64,000 nt of DNA from Corynebacterium oculi (GCF_001412105.1 NZ_LKST01000002.1:372001-436000), one strand, 5' to 3'. Numbered from the stretch's first letter, positions 7,874 through 17,666 are shown. Numbers and translations: made by a program. Notes: generated by a model not told the origin, from the sequence alone.

Positions 7874-8887
7874 TCAGCGCAGCAGCCTGGCGGCCTCGGT
7901 GGCAAAGTAGGTGAGGATCTGATCCGCCCCGGCGCGCCTGATGGAGAGCAGGGATTCCATCATCACCTGCTGCCCGTCCACCCAGCCTCGCTGGCCCGCG
8001 GCCTGGATCATGGCGTATTCGCCGGATACCTGGTAGGCGACCACGGGCACCGGGGAGGCGTCGGCCACCCGGCACAGAATGTCCAGGTAGGGCAGGGCCG
8101 GTTTGACCATCACAAAGTCCGCCCCCTCGGCCACGTCTAGTTCCACCTCCAGCAGGGATTCCCGCGCGTTGGCGGGGTCTTGCTGGTAGGCGCGGCGATC
8201 CCCCTCCAGGGAGGAGCCCACGGCCTCGCGGAAGGGCCCAAAGAAGGCGGAGGCGTACTTGGCGGAGTAGGCCATGATGGCCACGTCCGCAAAGCCCTGG
8301 GTATCCAGGGCCGCGCGGATCGCGGCGATCTGCCCGTCCATCATGCCGGAGGGGCTGACGATGTGCGCCCCGGCGCGGGCCTGGGCCACCGCCATCTCCT
8401 GATAGAGCGGCAGGGTGGCGTCGTTGTCCACCACGGTGGCCCCGTGGCGGTCGGTGCTGAGCACCCCGCAGTGGCCGTGGTCGGTGAACTCGTCCAGGCA
8501 GGTATCGGCCATGATGAGGAGGTCGTCTCCGAACTCCTCGCGCAGGGCGCGCACGCCCTTGTTGAGCACGCCCTCGGGGTTCCCGGCCGCGGAACCGGTG
8601 GCGTCTTTGTGCTCCGGCAGCGGCACCCCGAAGAGATCCACGCAGCGCACCCCGGCGTCCAGGGCCTCGTGGGCGGCGCGCAGCAGAGAGTCGGTGGTGT
8701 GCTGGTGCACCCCCGGCATGGAGGCGATCTCCCGGGGCTGTTCCAGGCCCTCGGCCAGGAACATGGGCAGGATCAGGTCGGCCGGGCGCAGGGTGGTCTC
8801 GGCCACCAGTTCCCGCATGGCGGGGGTGGTGCGCAATCGACGCGGGCGGCGCACCGGGGGGGTCAGGCTGTGCACGGGTACTTCCAA
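7874..8887 (-). CDS. hemB: Delta-aminolevulinic acid dehydratase (porphobilinogen synthase)
   Basis: Condenses two 5-aminolevulinate molecules to porphobilinogen. The protein has 337 residues, normal for the family. The two active-site lysines are in YSAK (residue 210) and [11 protein letters not shown] (residue 262). Cysteines in [11 protein letters not shown] (130 and 140) fit the metal-binding site of cysteine-type enzymes. Third enzyme of the pathway and part of the minus-strand heme cluster, downstream of the cobA/hemD fusion. The exact start (ATG at 8887, or a GTG four codons in) is uncertain. Confidence 0.96.
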   Translation of the reverse strand: MEVPVHSLTPPVRRPRRLRTTPAMRELVAETTLRPADLILPMFLAEGLEQPREIASMPGVHQHTTDSLLRAAHEALDAGVRCVDLFGVPLPEHKDATGSAAGNPEGVLNKGVRALREEFGDDLLIMADTCLDEFTDHGHCGVLSTDRHGATVVDNDATLPLYQEMAVAQARAGAHIVSPSGMMDGQIAAIRAALDTQGFADVAIMAYSAKYASAFFGPFREAVGSSLEGDRRAYQQDPANARESLLEVELDVAEGADFVMVKPALPYLDILCRVADASPVPVVAYQVSGEYAMIQAAGQRGWVDGQQVMMESLLSIRRAGADQILTYFATEAARLLR

Positions 8888-8930
8888 TCGCTGTCGGGGA
8901 TAAGGCCGTGTCCCATCCTAAGCCCGCCGC

Positions 8931-10625
8931 CTATGCTTTACGACGCGCCCGTCGCTTCTTGCGCGGCGGCGGCAACTGCCCGGCGGCGCGCAGGGAGGCC
9001 ACATGGGCCGCGAGCGCGTCCACCAGGGCGGGCACGTCCGCCTCCTCCGGCATGACGTCCACGCGCAGCCCCAGTTCCCTGGCCACCTGGGCGGTGGCCG
9101 GGCCGATGACGGCGATGATGGTGCGCCGGTGCGGCTTGCCCGCGATTCCCACCAGGTTCTTCACGGTGGAGCCGGAGGTGAAGCACACAGCGTCGAACCC
9201 GCCGGTCTTAATCATGTCGCGCACCTCCGCGCTCGGCGGGGCGGCGCGCACGGTGCGGTAGGCCACCACGTCGTCCACCTCCCAGCCGGCGGCGTGCAGC
9301 CCCTCCACCAGGAGGTCGCTGCCCAGGTCAGCGCGCGGCAGCAACACCCGCCCCACGGGGTCGAGGTCCTCCACGTACTCGGGGAATACCTCCACGAGGC
9401 CCTGGGCGTTTTGCTTGGTGGCGGGCGGGGTGACCTCCGGGGTGAGCCCCAGGGCCTTGATAGCCTGGGAGGTCTTGCGCCCCACGGCCGCCAGGTGTAC
9501 CCCGGCGAAGGCTCGGGCGTCAAGACCAAAGGCGGTGATCTTGTCCCACACCGCCTCCACGGCGTTGACGGAGGTGAAGATGATCCACTGGTAGCGGCCC
9601 TCCACGATGCCCTTGATGGCTCGTTCCATCTGCGCGGGATTACGCGGGGGCTCCAGGGAGATGGTGGGAACCTCCTGGGGGATCGCGCCGTGGCTGGCCA
9701 GGCGGGCGCTCATGGGCCCGGCCTGGGACTTGGCGCGCGGCACCAGCACCCGCCAGCCGTAGAGGGGGCGGTTTTCCCACCAGGAGTACTTGGAGCGATC
9801 GTCCACGGCGGTGCCGAGGGTGACCACCAGGCGGCCGGGAAGGTCCACGTCGAGCTTGGCCAGGGTGCCCAAGGTGGCGTCGAAGGTGCGTTGCAGCCGG
9901 GTGGTCCCGTTGACCGTCACGGAGGCCGGCGTTGCCGCCCCTAGCCCCCTGGCCAGCAGCTCTTCCGCGATGGTGCCCAGGTCCTCGCGGGTGGCCTGGA
10001 GCACCAGCGGTTGCGGGGCGGCGGCCAGCTGATCCCAGTCCGTCCCGCCGCCGGTCACATCCGTTTCCGTGAACGTGGAACCCAGGGCGATCCCAGCGAA
10101 GGCCGGGACGGTGGAGGGCAGGGACATGCCCGGCACCACCTGGAACTCCGCCCCGGTCTCGGCCACGGCGGAGATTTCCGCGAGCACGGATTCCCGGGAG
10201 AGCGGGTTGCCGGCCACCAGGCGAATCACGTCCTCGCCTCCCTGCACGGCCTCGGCCAGCTGGGCGGCGATCTCCGCCGGGGCGGGGTCGGTGACCTCTC
10301 GGATCTCGGCGGCGGTGGGGGGCGCCGGGCGCGGGGGTTTCCGGCGCGCGCCCTGGGTGCGGGCCTCCTCCACCAGGGCCTCGTATTCCTTTTCCGCGGC
10401 GTCGATCTTTTCCTGCGGTACCGGCAGGTGCGCGGCCACGATCTCCCGCACGCCGCTGAGCACCTCGGCGTCGGTGTAGGCCACGGCCGTTTCCGCCAGC
10501 ACCTCGCGGGCGCGGATCGTCAGCAGATCTGGGTTGCCCGGTCCTGCGCCAACAAAGATGACCGTGCCCGGCTGGGGGGTCTGCGGAGTACTCTGAGGCG
10601 CAAAAGCCTGGTGGGCCATACTCAT
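8931..10625 (-). CDS. hemD: Fusion of tetrapyrrole methyltransferase and uroporphyrinogen III synthase
   Basis: 564 residues from the ATG at 10625 (MSMAHQAFAP), with AAGAAG upstream. The first half resembles uroporphyrinogen-III C-methyltransferase (CobA/CysG): GTVIFVGAGPGNPDLLTIRA near the start and VVPGMSLPSTVPAFAGI in the middle, with a Pro/Arg-rich insertion between. The second half (from about residue 280: LYGWRVLVPRAK) is a HemD domain that closes hydroxymethylbilane to uroporphyrinogen III. The C-terminus is a strongly basic tail (RKKRRARRKA). This fusion is common in corynebacteria and mycobacteria. Whether the methyltransferase half is active is open, because several of its motifs are loose. 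Confidence 0.88.
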   Translation of the reverse strand: MSMAHQAFAPQSTPQTPQPGTVIFVGAGPGNPDLLTIRAREVLAETAVAYTDAEVLSGVREIVAAHLPVPQEKIDAAEKEYEALVEEARTQGARRKPPRPAPPTAAEIREVTDPAPAEIAAQLAEAVQGGEDVIRLVAGNPLSRESVLAEISAVAETGAEFQVVPGMSLPSTVPAFAGIALGSTFTETDVTGGGTDWDQLAAAPQPLVLQATREDLGTIAEELLARGLGAATPASVTVNGTTRLQRTFDATLGTLAKLDVDLPGRLVVTLGTAVDDRSKYSWWENRPLYGWRVLVPRAKSQAGPMSARLASHGAIPQEVPTISLEPPRNPAQMERAIKGIVEGRYQWIIFTSVNAVEAVWDKITAFGLDARAFAGVHLAAVGRKTSQAIKALGLTPEVTPPATKQNAQGLVEVFPEYVEDLDPVGRVLLPRADLGSDLLVEGLHAAGWEVDDVVAYRTVRAAPPSAEVRDMIKTGGFDAVCFTSGSTVKNLVGIAGKPHRRTIIAVIGPATAQVARELGLRVDVMPEEADVPALVDALAAHVASLRAAGQLPPPRKKRRARRKA

Positions 10626-10659
10626 GTGCTTCTTTTCTAGTTCTTGGACAGGGACAAAG

Positions 10660-10715
10660 ACGCCTCGCGTGCTGCGCGGCACCACGTGGGCGTGCCAGAC
10701 TCCAGCGCGAGGCGT
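10660..10715 (-). promoter_or_regulatory. Hairpin in the leader of the cobA/hemD gene
   Basis: ACGCCTCGCG at 10660-10669 and CGCGAGGCGT at 10706-10715 form a perfect 10-bp stem, and the 36-nt loop contains a further GGCAC/GTGCC stem. It lies 35 nt upstream of the hemD start and 118 nt after the preceding gene. On the minus strand it is followed by CTTTGT, a weak T tract, so it may be a leaky terminator or a leader structure limiting read-through from hemC. Confidence 0.5.
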
Positions 10716-10832
10716 TTGCTTCGATTCCGCAGGGCGATCTTTATGCCCCGGTCGCCGCCGCAGAATCACAGTGTGGTATTTACACCATAAAATATGAGGG
10801 GATAAATAGGAAACCGGCCCTGGGGCTCCCGG

Positions 10833-11237
10833 TTATGCCGCGCGCCGTTGGCCTTGCGGATCGAGCTGCGCGGCGTAGCGCCGCGCCAGCGGGGTGGTGA
10901 CCACGATGTAGTCCACCGTGGCCTTGTCCAGGGAAATCACCAGCCCGGCGCGCCCGCCCTTGGTTCCCGCGCCGGAGTGGCACACGGCAAACACGGTTCC
11001 CTGTGGGGTGTGGAACGTCCCCGTGGTGGTCAGGCCCTTGATTCTGGTGGCGGATACCCCCGGCCCCGAGGCCTGGGCGGCGGAGCGGATCTCCGGCAGC
11101 TCGAACACGTCCTCGACTACCCGCGCGCCCACCACGGCGCGCATGGGGACGGTGAGGTGGGAGCGGTGCGCGGCGAGTTTTTCCCACCAGTCCAGCGTGA
11201 TGGTCACCTGCGTGTCGGTGATCTGTAAGTAAGCCAT
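10833..11237 (-). CDS. Conserved small protein, PH-like fold suspected
   Basis: 134 residues beginning MAYLQITDTQVTITLDWWEK. No signal peptide and no membrane segment. The alternating beta-strand pattern (TGTFHTPQGTVFAVCHS, AGLVISLDKATVDYIVVTT) looks like a bacterial PH-like domain. It lies 42 nt downstream of hemC and upstream of hemD, same strand. No catalytic motif was recognised; a role in heme synthesis is suggested only by position. Confidence 0.72.
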   Translation of the reverse strand: MAYLQITDTQVTITLDWWEKLAAHRSHLTVPMRAVVGARVVEDVFELPEIRSAAQASGPGVSATRIKGLTTTGTFHTPQGTVFAVCHSGAGTKGGRAGLVISLDKATVDYIVVTTPLARRYAAQLDPQGQRRAA

Positions 11238-11279
11238 GGTAGGTACCTAGTGTAAGCGCCCGCGCGGGTTCCGGCGCCG

Positions 11280-12191
11280 CTACCCCGCCATGACCTCCGC
11301 CGCTCCCTCGGCCAGGAGCACGCGGGCGGCCTCTAGCCCGAGGTCGGCGGCCTGGTGGCGGGCACCCCGGCGCTCCACCAGCAGGCGCTGGGAGCCGTCG
11401 AGGGAAAAGACCCCGGCGCGCAGCACTAGTTCCTCCCCCTCGATCGTGGCGTGGGCCGCCACCGGGGCGGTGCATCCCGCCTCCAGGGCGGCGAGCAGGG
11501 AGCGCTCGGTGCGGGCGCGGTCGGTGGATTCCGGGTGGGTCAGGGCGTCGAGGGCCGCCACGGCCGGGGCGTCCCCGGCCCGGCACTCCACCGCCAGCGC
11601 CCCCTGGGCGGGGGCGGGCAGGAATACCTCGGGGTCAAAGACCTCGGTGGCGCGGTCTTGTTTGCCCACGCGCAGCAGGCCGGCGTAGGCCAGCACGATG
11701 GCATCGAGTTCCCCGGCGGCCACCTTGCCCATGCGGGTGTCGATGTTCCCGCGCAGGGGCCGAATATCGAGGTCGGGCCGCAGGGCGCGGAGCTGGGAGA
11801 TGCGCCGGGGCGCGGAGGTGCCCACGCGCGCGCCCTCGGGGAGGGTGCTGAGCGTGAGGCCGTCGCGGGCGATCAGGGCCTCGCGGGGATCCTCCCGGGG
11901 CGGCACCACCAGGTGAAAGCGAGGATCGGGGGCCGTGGGGAGGTCCTTAAAGGAGTGGATCGCCGCCACGCACTGCCCGGCCGCCATCGCCTCGCGCAGG
12001 GCCTGGGTGAACACGCCCACGCCGATGCGCTCCACGGGGGCCATGTTGACGTCGCCCTCCGTGGTCACGATGTGCAGCTGCGCGGGGGTGCCGGCGTGGA
12101 TCAGGGCGTCGCGCACGTGCCCGGCCTGGGTGGTGGCCAGCACGCTGCCGCGCGTGCCCAGGGTCAGCGGGGCCTGCGGGGTATAGGTCAT
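11280..12191 (-). CDS. hemC: Hydroxymethylbilane synthase (porphobilinogen deaminase)
   Basis: Polymerises four porphobilinogens into hydroxymethylbilane. The 303-residue length is typical. [18 protein letters not shown] opens the protein, GTSAPRR lies at about 124-130, and the cysteine carrying the dipyrromethane cofactor is Cys240 in [14 protein letters not shown]. The gene follows hemA after 23 nt, giving the usual actinobacterial hemAC start of the cluster. Confidence 0.96.
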   Translation of the reverse strand: MTYTPQAPLTLGTRGSVLATTQAGHVRDALIHAGTPAQLHIVTTEGDVNMAPVERIGVGVFTQALREAMAAGQCVAAIHSFKDLPTAPDPRFHLVVPPREDPREALIARDGLTLSTLPEGARVGTSAPRRISQLRALRPDLDIRPLRGNIDTRMGKVAAGELDAIVLAYAGLLRVGKQDRATEVFDPEVFLPAPAQGALAVECRAGDAPAVAALDALTHPESTDRARTERSLLAALEAGCTAPVAAHATIEGEELVLRAGVFSLDGSQRLLVERRGARHQAADLGLEAARVLLAEGAAEVMAG

Positions 12192-12214
12192 GGAAAGCCT
12201 GCTCCTTGGGGGTG

Positions 12215-13558
12215 TTACTGCGGGAAGTCGCTGCGCGGCAGGTCGCTGGCGGGCAGCGCCACGCTGCGCGCGGGGGTGGGATCGAGGTTAAAGAGTTCCT
12301 GCAAGGCGGATTCGTAGGACACCACGCCGGAGGTCACCGCCAGTTCCTTGACCCGCACCGTGGGGGCGTGCAGGAGTTTATCCACCACGCGCCGCACGGT
12401 GCGCGTCACCTCCCGGTATTCCTCCTCCGCCATGCCGGGGGCGCGCCCGCGCAGGCGCTCTAGTTCCTCCTCCACGAGGCCGGCGGCGTGGCGTCGTAAA
12501 GCGGTCACGGCGGGCACCACGTCCCGCACGCGCTGCTCGGAGGTAAACCGCTGCAACTCCTCCTCCACGATCGCGCGCGCCTGCCCCTCCACCTCGCTGG
12601 CGGCCTGGGTGACGCGCTGGTGCAGCCGCTCGATGTTCACCAGGTGCATGCCGGGAATGTTGCCCACGTGCGGCGCAATATCACGGGGCAGGGAGAGGTC
12701 AATGAGGGTGAGCGGGCCGGGCAGCTTAGCGACGTCCCCCGGGGTCACCGTGAAGTAATCCGCCCCGGTGGCGGAAACCACCATGTCCACCCGCGCGATC
12801 ACCGCGCCGCGCTGCTCGAAGTCCACCACCTCGGCCGCCACCCCGGCCTGGCGGGCATGCTCGGCCAGGCGCTCGGCGCGCGATCGGGTGCGGTTGGCCA
12901 GCACCAGCCTGCCGATCCCCAGCTTGCCCAGGTGCGTGGCCGCCAGGGAGGCCATCGCCCCCGCCCCCAGCACCAGGGCCGAGCGCCCGCGCAGGGGGTG
13001 TTCCCCGCCGAGCCCCTGGGCGGCCAGGGCCTCCTCCATCGCCAGGGTGACCATCGAGGCCCCCTCATCATCGATGCTCGTTTCCGAATGCACGCGCTTG
13101 CCTGTGTGCAGGGCCGCCTGGGTCAGCGCGTGCAGCGCCGCCCCCACGGTGCCCTTCTGCGTGGCCTCCTGGTAGGCTCTGCGCACCTGGCCGATGATCT
13201 GCTGCTCGCCCACCACCATCGAGTCCAGGCCGGAGGTCACCTCCATCATGTGCTCGGCGGCGGCCTCGGCGTAACGCACGTAGAGGTAGCCGCGCAGGGT
13301 ATCCATGTCCACCCCGGAGACCTCGTGCAGCACGCTCACCACGTCCTGCACCCCGGGGTGGAAACTGGTGGCCACGCAGTACACCTCAAGGCGGTTGCAG
13401 GTGGAGATAATCATGGCCTCCGAGAGCGCCGGGCGCTCCAGTAACAGGGAGGTAGCCTCATCCCGCACCGCGTCATCCATGCTCAGTTTTTCGAGCAATT
13501 CCACCGGAGCCGATCGGTGCGACATGCCCACCACGAGCACACTCACGTTGCCATTCAC
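12215..13558 (-). CDS. hemA: Glutamyl-tRNA reductase
   Basis: Committed step of C5-pathway tetrapyrrole synthesis: NADPH-dependent reduction of glutamyl-tRNA to glutamate semialdehyde. The 447-residue protein has the catalytic cysteine in STCNRLEVY (Cys54), then [15 protein letters not shown] and the NADPH-binding [17 protein letters not shown]. First gene of the heme run; a TATCAT -10-like box lies about 35 nt upstream on the minus strand. hemL, the next enzyme in the pathway, is not in the window. Confidence 0.96.
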   Translation of the reverse strand: MNGNVSVLVVGMSHRSAPVELLEKLSMDDAVRDEATSLLLERPALSEAMIISTCNRLEVYCVATSFHPGVQDVVSVLHEVSGVDMDTLRGYLYVRYAEAAAEHMMEVTSGLDSMVVGEQQIIGQVRRAYQEATQKGTVGAALHALTQAALHTGKRVHSETSIDDEGASMVTLAMEEALAAQGLGGEHPLRGRSALVLGAGAMASLAATHLGKLGIGRLVLANRTRSRAERLAEHARQAGVAAEVVDFEQRGAVIARVDMVVSATGADYFTVTPGDVAKLPGPLTLIDLSLPRDIAPHVGNIPGMHLVNIERLHQRVTQAASEVEGQARAIVEEELQRFTSEQRVRDVVPAVTALRRHAAGLVEEELERLRGRAPGMAEEEYREVTRTVRRVVDKLLHAPTVRVKELAVTSGVVSYESALQELFNLDPTPARSVALPASDLPRSDFPQ

Positions 13559-13642
13559 CGCTTTCTGCCACGCTCCCCCAACTTTAGGTGGATGATAGGG
13601 GGATCTTTTCAGTTGAGGCCAACCGTAATAGGCTTTCTTCCC

Positions 13643-13885
13643 TCAGACCAACAAAGCGTGGCCTAACTCCTCGTTATCCACCTCCCAGCAGGAAAACTCC
13701 TCCCCATCCAACACCACCACGGGCACCCGATCCCCAAACTCGGCGGCCCACTCGCCGTCCGAATCCACGTCACACACCTCCAAGGCCACCCCATGCCGCT
13801 CCAACAGCGGCCTGATCTGCGCCTCCACCCGCGCGCACGAACCGCAGGTGGAGCGCACCATCAACTGAACACGATGTTTCTGCAC
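13643..13885 (-). CDS. Glutaredoxin-like thioredoxin-fold protein
   Basis: 80 residues with a redox motif CGSC at positions 14-17 just after the first beta-strand (VQLMVRSTCGSCARVEAQI). The cis-proline region DRVPVVVLDGEEF follows. Size and motif fit the short glutaredoxin-like (DUF836) family. It probably reduces or transfers thiols in the cytoplasm, perhaps with mycothiol; the partner is unknown. It is divergent from the HAD gene, with only 23 bp between start codons, and lies upstream of hemA on the same strand. Confidence 0.85.
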   Translation of the reverse strand: MQKHRVQLMVRSTCGSCARVEAQIRPLLERHGVALEVCDVDSDGEWAAEFGDRVPVVVLDGEEFSCWEVDNEELGHALLV

Positions 13886-13908
13886 ACCTCCGTCCTACCA
13901 GGCCTACG

Positions 13909-14967
13909 ATGGTGGGCGTGCATGAGATCCATCCACCCTCTTTTCCCGCCTCCCCACGCGACTTCCTTGCCAACTGGTCCATCAGCCACGGCAACCTGCG
14001 CCGCTTCCTCGCCAGCACCGCGCTGCCCCCGCTTGGCGACGACCAACAAGAAACCGCCGGGCGAGCCGCCGCAGCCGCCGCAGTGGAAAAGAACTACGGA
14101 ATCTCCCTGGAATCCTTCCACTCCGGCATCGAATCCGTCAGCGGCTCCATCGAGGCCGCAGGAAGCCTCCGCCTCTCCCCCGCCGACCCCGAGGTACCCC
14201 AGGACGCAGGCGTGGCCGCCTTCTTCGACGTGGATAACACCCTCATCCAAGGCTCCTCCCTCGTGGCCCTCGCCTTCGGCCTAGCCCGCAAGCGCTACCT
14301 CCGCCCCACCGAAATCCTCCCGATGGCCTGGAAACAACTCAAATTCCGCCTCACCGGCGCCGAAAACGCCGAGGACATGGCCGCCGGGCGCAACCAAGCC
14401 CTCCAATTCATCAAGGGCCGCAGCGTGGCGGAACTCACCGAACTCTGCGAGGAAATCGTGGACCGCCACATGCTCGACAAAGCCTTCCCCGGCACCCGCG
14501 ACCTCGCCGCCATGCACCTCGCCGCCGGCCAACAAGTATGGCTCGTCACCGCCACCCCCGTGCAACTAGCCCAGATCCTCGCCCAGCGCTTCGGATTCAC
14601 CGGCGCGCTCGGCACCGTGCCCGAGGTCAAGGACGGAAAATTCACCGGCAGGCTCGTGGGCGATATTCTCCACGGGCCCGGCAAGAAACACGCCGTGGCG
14701 GCGCTCGCGGCCCTGGAAAAACTCGACCTAGAGCGCTGCACCGCCTACTCGGACTCCTCCAACGACATCCCCATGCTCAGCATGGTGGGCACCGCCGTGG
14801 CCATCAACCCCGACCGCGCCCTGCGCCGCGCCGCCCACCGGCGCGGCTGGCTCGTGCGCGACTACCGCAACGTGCGCAAGGCCGTGCGCACCTACGGGGT
14901 ACCCGGACTAGCGACGGCCGGGTTCAGCGTGCTGGGGTGGAAACTGCGAAGGAGGGTGGTGGGGTAA
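13909..14967 (+). CDS. HAD-superfamily (SerB-like) phosphatase
   Basis: 352 residues. A HAD core begins at about residue 102: motif I AFFDVDNTL (nucleophile Asp107, acid Asp109), motif II VWLVTATP, and motif IV YSDSSNDIPML. The family (HAD-IB, related to phosphoserine phosphatase) acts on small phosphoesters or phospholipid head groups. The first 100 residues form an extra N-terminal region not part of the HAD fold. The ATG at 13909 has no clear ribosome site; a GTG three codons on is an alternative. The substrate cannot be read from the sequence. Confidence 0.82.
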   Translation: MVGVHEIHPPSFPASPRDFLANWSISHGNLRRFLASTALPPLGDDQQETAGRAAAAAAVEKNYGISLESFHSGIESVSGSIEAAGSLRLSPADPEVPQDAGVAAFFDVDNTLIQGSSLVALAFGLARKRYLRPTEILPMAWKQLKFRLTGAENAEDMAAGRNQALQFIKGRSVAELTELCEEIVDRHMLDKAFPGTRDLAAMHLAAGQQVWLVTATPVQLAQILAQRFGFTGALGTVPEVKDGKFTGRLVGDILHGPGKKHAVAALAALEKLDLERCTAYSDSSNDIPMLSMVGTAVAINPDRALRRAAHRRGWLVRDYRNVRKAVRTYGVPGLATAGFSVLGWKLRRRVVG

Positions 14968-15057
14968 GTTAAATCCAATTACTGAGAATGCGCCCAACCT
15001 CCATCAACCATTTAATAACGGCATCCATCGACGACTCCCAACTCAAGAAATATAATA

Positions 15058-15894
15058 CTATTTCAACCACAGCAGGAAACAGAAGAAAAATTTCACCCCG
15101 ATCAACAAATGAATTATTGAATAAATTGAATAATTTCCCAAATTTCCTGCCTCTACTACTTGCCGGAAAAAGGAGGGCGCCAAATAGGCTTGATACCGAA
15201 ATAGGGAAGGATATAAGAACAAAAAAGCAAACAAAAATCCCATAAGAGCAGCCGTACGCTCAACGTCATTTCCATGAGAAAATAAATACAACCCCCGCTC
15301 AAGCATAGATGCAATCCCCTGAGCATCCACCCCCACCCCTACATCCACTAACTGGGCAAGAGATGACAGCGAATGAGGGTTTGATAGATTTTGAAAATTT
15401 TCCACACTGAGATTTAAGAAAAATACCACAACAAAAAGAGTAGACCAAGACAACCAAGCTCTTCTCTTTGCTACGGTCGTATAATAAGATTTGCGAAGTA
15501 AAAGAAAAATGGCACTGAGCAAAAGAACGACAATAGAAGAAGAAACAATGATACTCTGGACAACAGAGAAGAACCTAGTGGAGTAAATCAATGCGCCGAA
15601 AAGAAAAATTACTACAATGGTAACAGGAAATATTCCCCACCCATCACCCCCTTTACGATTCGCCTGATACCCATAATGATTAATGGTAGTATTAGAAGAA
15701 TTATAAGAAGCCTGTATTATTCCAGAGTTATTTAGAGAATAAATTATCTGACCGTCGGAATTACCCACCAATTGCCCGACGCCCTTATCCCCACTCCCCC
15801 TTACCCCGATAACAATCATAAGTAAAGCACTCACCCCTGATGCAATCAGGTTTGCAAGAACATTATCTGCCAAACCTAGAATCCAAGATTCCAT
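15058..15894 (-). CDS. Multi-pass membrane protein in an A+T-rich island, unknown
   Basis: 278 residues, starting MESWILGLADNVLANLIASG. About five to six hydrophobic segments are visible: near 10-28, 88-107, 110-132, 145-162, 213-232 and 252-276. Between the first two lies a polar, Asn/Ser-rich stretch (YSLNNSGIIQASYNSSN). Base composition and codons (many AAA, ATA, AAT) differ sharply from every neighbour. This suggests recent acquisition. No family recognised, no partner gene. The island spans roughly 14.97-16.08 kb. Confidence 0.68.
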   Translation of the reverse strand: MESWILGLADNVLANLIASGVSALLMIVIGVRGSGDKGVGQLVGNSDGQIIYSLNNSGIIQASYNSSNTTINHYGYQANRKGGDGWGIFPVTIVVIFLFGALIYSTRFFSVVQSIIVSSSIVVLLLSAIFLLLRKSYYTTVAKRRAWLSWSTLFVVVFFLNLSVENFQNLSNPHSLSSLAQLVDVGVGVDAQGIASMLERGLYLFSHGNDVERTAALMGFLFAFLFLYPSLFRYQAYLAPSFFRQVVEAGNLGNYSIYSIIHLLIGVKFFFCFLLWLK

Positions 15895-16024
15895 AAGATA
15901 TCACTCTCTTGAACTTTAAAGTGAAAAACAGTAAATCATCTCAACGATTAGAGAATGAGGGCTTTTAACCAACCTCATGAGACCTCTATCACCATCGCGG
16001 ATGATTTTGCCATGCTATGGCAAA

Positions 16025-16057
16025 AAGGTGACCTCCACAATAGATGGAGGCCACCTT
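16025..16057 (-). terminator. Terminator after bS22 gene
   Basis: AAGGTGACCTCCA and TGGAGGCCACCTT pair over 12 of 13 positions with a 7-nt loop. On the minus strand the stem is followed by TTTTTG. It lies about 40 nt past the bS22 stop, and on the other side it separates the bS22 gene from the A+T-rich gene. Confidence 0.82.
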
Positions 16058-16095
16058 CCAAGAGTTTCTTATGATATTCTCAGAATTTGACTAGA

Positions 16096-16197
16096 CTACT
16101 TGCCCAACTTACGGCGCTGCACGCGCGTGCGACGCAGCATCTTGCGGTGCTTCTTCTTGGACATGCGCTTGCGGCGCTTCTTAATCACGGAACCCAT
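16096..16197 (-). CDS. Ribosomal small-subunit protein bS22 (AURKAIP1/COX24-like)
   Basis: 33 residues, [20 protein letters not shown] and so on, ending [12 protein letters not shown]. It is extremely basic and nearly identical to the actinobacterial bS22 that binds 16S rRNA near the decoding centre (known from mycobacterial ribosome structures). GAGGT precedes the ATG by about 8 nt. A terminator follows. It is short enough to be missed by many gene finders. Confidence 0.93.
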   Translation of the reverse strand: MGSVIKKRRKRMSKKKHRKMLRRTRVQRRKLGK

Positions 16198-16423
16198 AGG
16201 GCTACCTCACTTACCTCGTTGGTGTACTTCTGTTCTGCCGAGCACGCGCACCTGTGCTGGCACGAATGCTCTCCACTTTAGCGGCAGCGCTGGGTGCTAC
16301 CAAAAATCGCGCCCGCCACGCCTCGCATAAGAGCAAGCCAAGCAGAGCCTCAGCTACAGCCAGCGCAACAAACCCCGGCAAGTCCAAGCAGAGCGCGGCG
16401 GGCGGTCTAGGTCAAAGGGAACT

Positions 16424-16615
16424 CTACCCCACCTCGTAGTACGAGGAGTCCAGGTACTCGTTCACCGCCTTGTCATGCACCCGGAAGGAGCGGCCCACGC
16501 GCACGGCGGGCAGTTCGCCGGAGTGCACCAGGCGATAGACGGTCATCTTGGAGACGCGCATGATCTCCGCGACCTCCGCGACCGTCAGGAAAGTTCCTTT
16601 ATCTTCATTAGCCAT
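16424..16615 (-). CDS. BldC-like MerR-type DNA-binding protein
   Basis: 63 residues forming little more than a winged helix-turn-helix: FLTVAEVAEIMRVSKMTVYR then LVHSGELPAVRVGRSFRV. This matches the BldC/excisionase-like family, which in actinobacteria binds direct repeats as a developmental or general regulator. GGTTAGGTAAC lies directly before the ATG. It is found next to bS22 and proC, a frequent actinobacterial arrangement. Cytoplasmic; targets unknown. Confidence 0.88.
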   Translation of the reverse strand: MANEDKGTFLTVAEVAEIMRVSKMTVYRLVHSGELPAVRVGRSFRVHDKAVNEYLDSSYYEVG

Positions 16616-16832
16616 AGTTACCTAACCCTTCACAAGCAGGTGGCGCGCTGTAGGCTTCCCCTCCCACAGAACGAATCACGCACGTGCTTCAACAAGTCTA
16701 GCGTGAAATGTGTGACTGGTGCGACCTGAGTCCATACCAGGTACCCAAAGCGGCCTGGTGCTGCGGAAAGTACCTCATGGGGCGCGAAACAGCACCCCAC
16801 ACCACCCCGGCCCCACAGGCACTATCCTCCCG

Positions 16833-17666
16833 TTACTCCTCCACCGGGGGAGCCACCGGCGCACCCAGTTCCTTGGAGCGCAGCGCACAGGCCTCCGCCG
16901 CGCGGAAGAACGCACCCCGGATCCCCGATTCCTCTAGTTCCCGCAGGGCCACCACGGTGGTTCCCGCCGGGGAGGACACATTGGCTCGCAGCGTCGTGGG
17001 GTCAGCCCCTTCCTGGGCCAGCATGGCCCCGGCGCCCTCGATCGCGCCGGAGGCCAGCCGCGTGGCCACGTCGCGGGTGAGGCCGAGGTTCACCCCGGCG
17101 TCGATAAGCGCCTCCGCAACCAGGTACACGTAGGCGGGGGAGGAACCCGCCAGGGCCGTCACGGCGTCCATGTCCTCCTCGGCCACCTCCACCACGGTGC
17201 CCACGGCGCTGAGCAGTTCCTTGACGGCGCTGGCCTGTGCCTCACTGACAAAGCGCCCCGGGGCCACCGCGCACACGCCCTTGCCCACCATCATGGGGGT
17301 ATTGGGCATCACGCGCACCACGGCGGTGCCGGCGGAGAGATCCTCTTGCAGGGAGGCCAGGGAGAGCCCGGCGGCCATGGAGACCACGGTGGTGTCCACA
17401 TCGTTATCGTTGATGGTTTCCGCGATCTCGCGCAGCACGCCCCCGATCATCTTCGGCTTCACGCACAGAAATACCGTCTCCGCCCCGGAGACGGCCTGGG
17501 TGTTATCCGAGGTGGTTTCCACCCCGTAGCGCTCGCGGAGGTATTCGCTGCGCTCCGTGCTGCGGTTGGTCACCGCGATCTGCGCGGGGTCCGTGCCCGC
17601 CGCCACGAGGCCGCCCACGAGGGCCTCACCGATTTTTCCGCCGCCGATTACTGCGATTGAAGTCAT
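16833..17666 (-). CDS. proC: Pyrroline-5-carboxylate reductase
   Basis: Last step of proline synthesis, reducing pyrroline-5-carboxylate with NAD(P)H. 277 residues from the ATG at 17666 ([20 protein letters not shown], a Rossmann GxGxxG). The C-terminal signature [19 protein letters not shown] is intact. The longer in-frame upstream stretch is Arg/Gly-rich and not family-like, so the internal ATG was taken. Downstream of the ppx/membrane-protein pair on the same strand. Confidence 0.95.
   Translation of the reverse strand: MTSIAVIGGGKIGEALVGGLVAAGTDPAQIAVTNRSTERSEYLRERYGVETTSDNTQAVSGAETVFLCVKPKMIGGVLREIAETINDNDVDTTVVSMAAGLSLASLQEDLSAGTAVVRVMPNTPMMVGKGVCAVAPGRFVSEAQASAVKELLSAVGTVVEVAEEDMDAVTALAGSSPAYVYLVAEALIDAGVNLGLTRDVATRLASGAIEGAGAMLAQEGADPTTLRANVSSPAGTTVVALRELEESGIRGAFFRAAEACALRSKELGAPVAPPVEE

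Noticed and set aside
15895-16024. Search for a transposase or integrase linked to the A+T-rich island
   Set aside because: No terminal repeats, no target duplication and no recombinase frame could be seen on either side.
16616-16832. Possible tRNA or small RNA gene between proC and the BldC-like gene
   Set aside because: No cloverleaf, no conserved T-loop and no strong hairpin was found; only a partial copy of a repeat seen at 7.1 kb.
17098-17110. CTTATCGACGCC inside proC as a further copy of the dispersed repeat
   Set aside because: It is explained by the conserved Leu-Ile-Asp-Ala codons of ProC, and the 14-mer is not complete.
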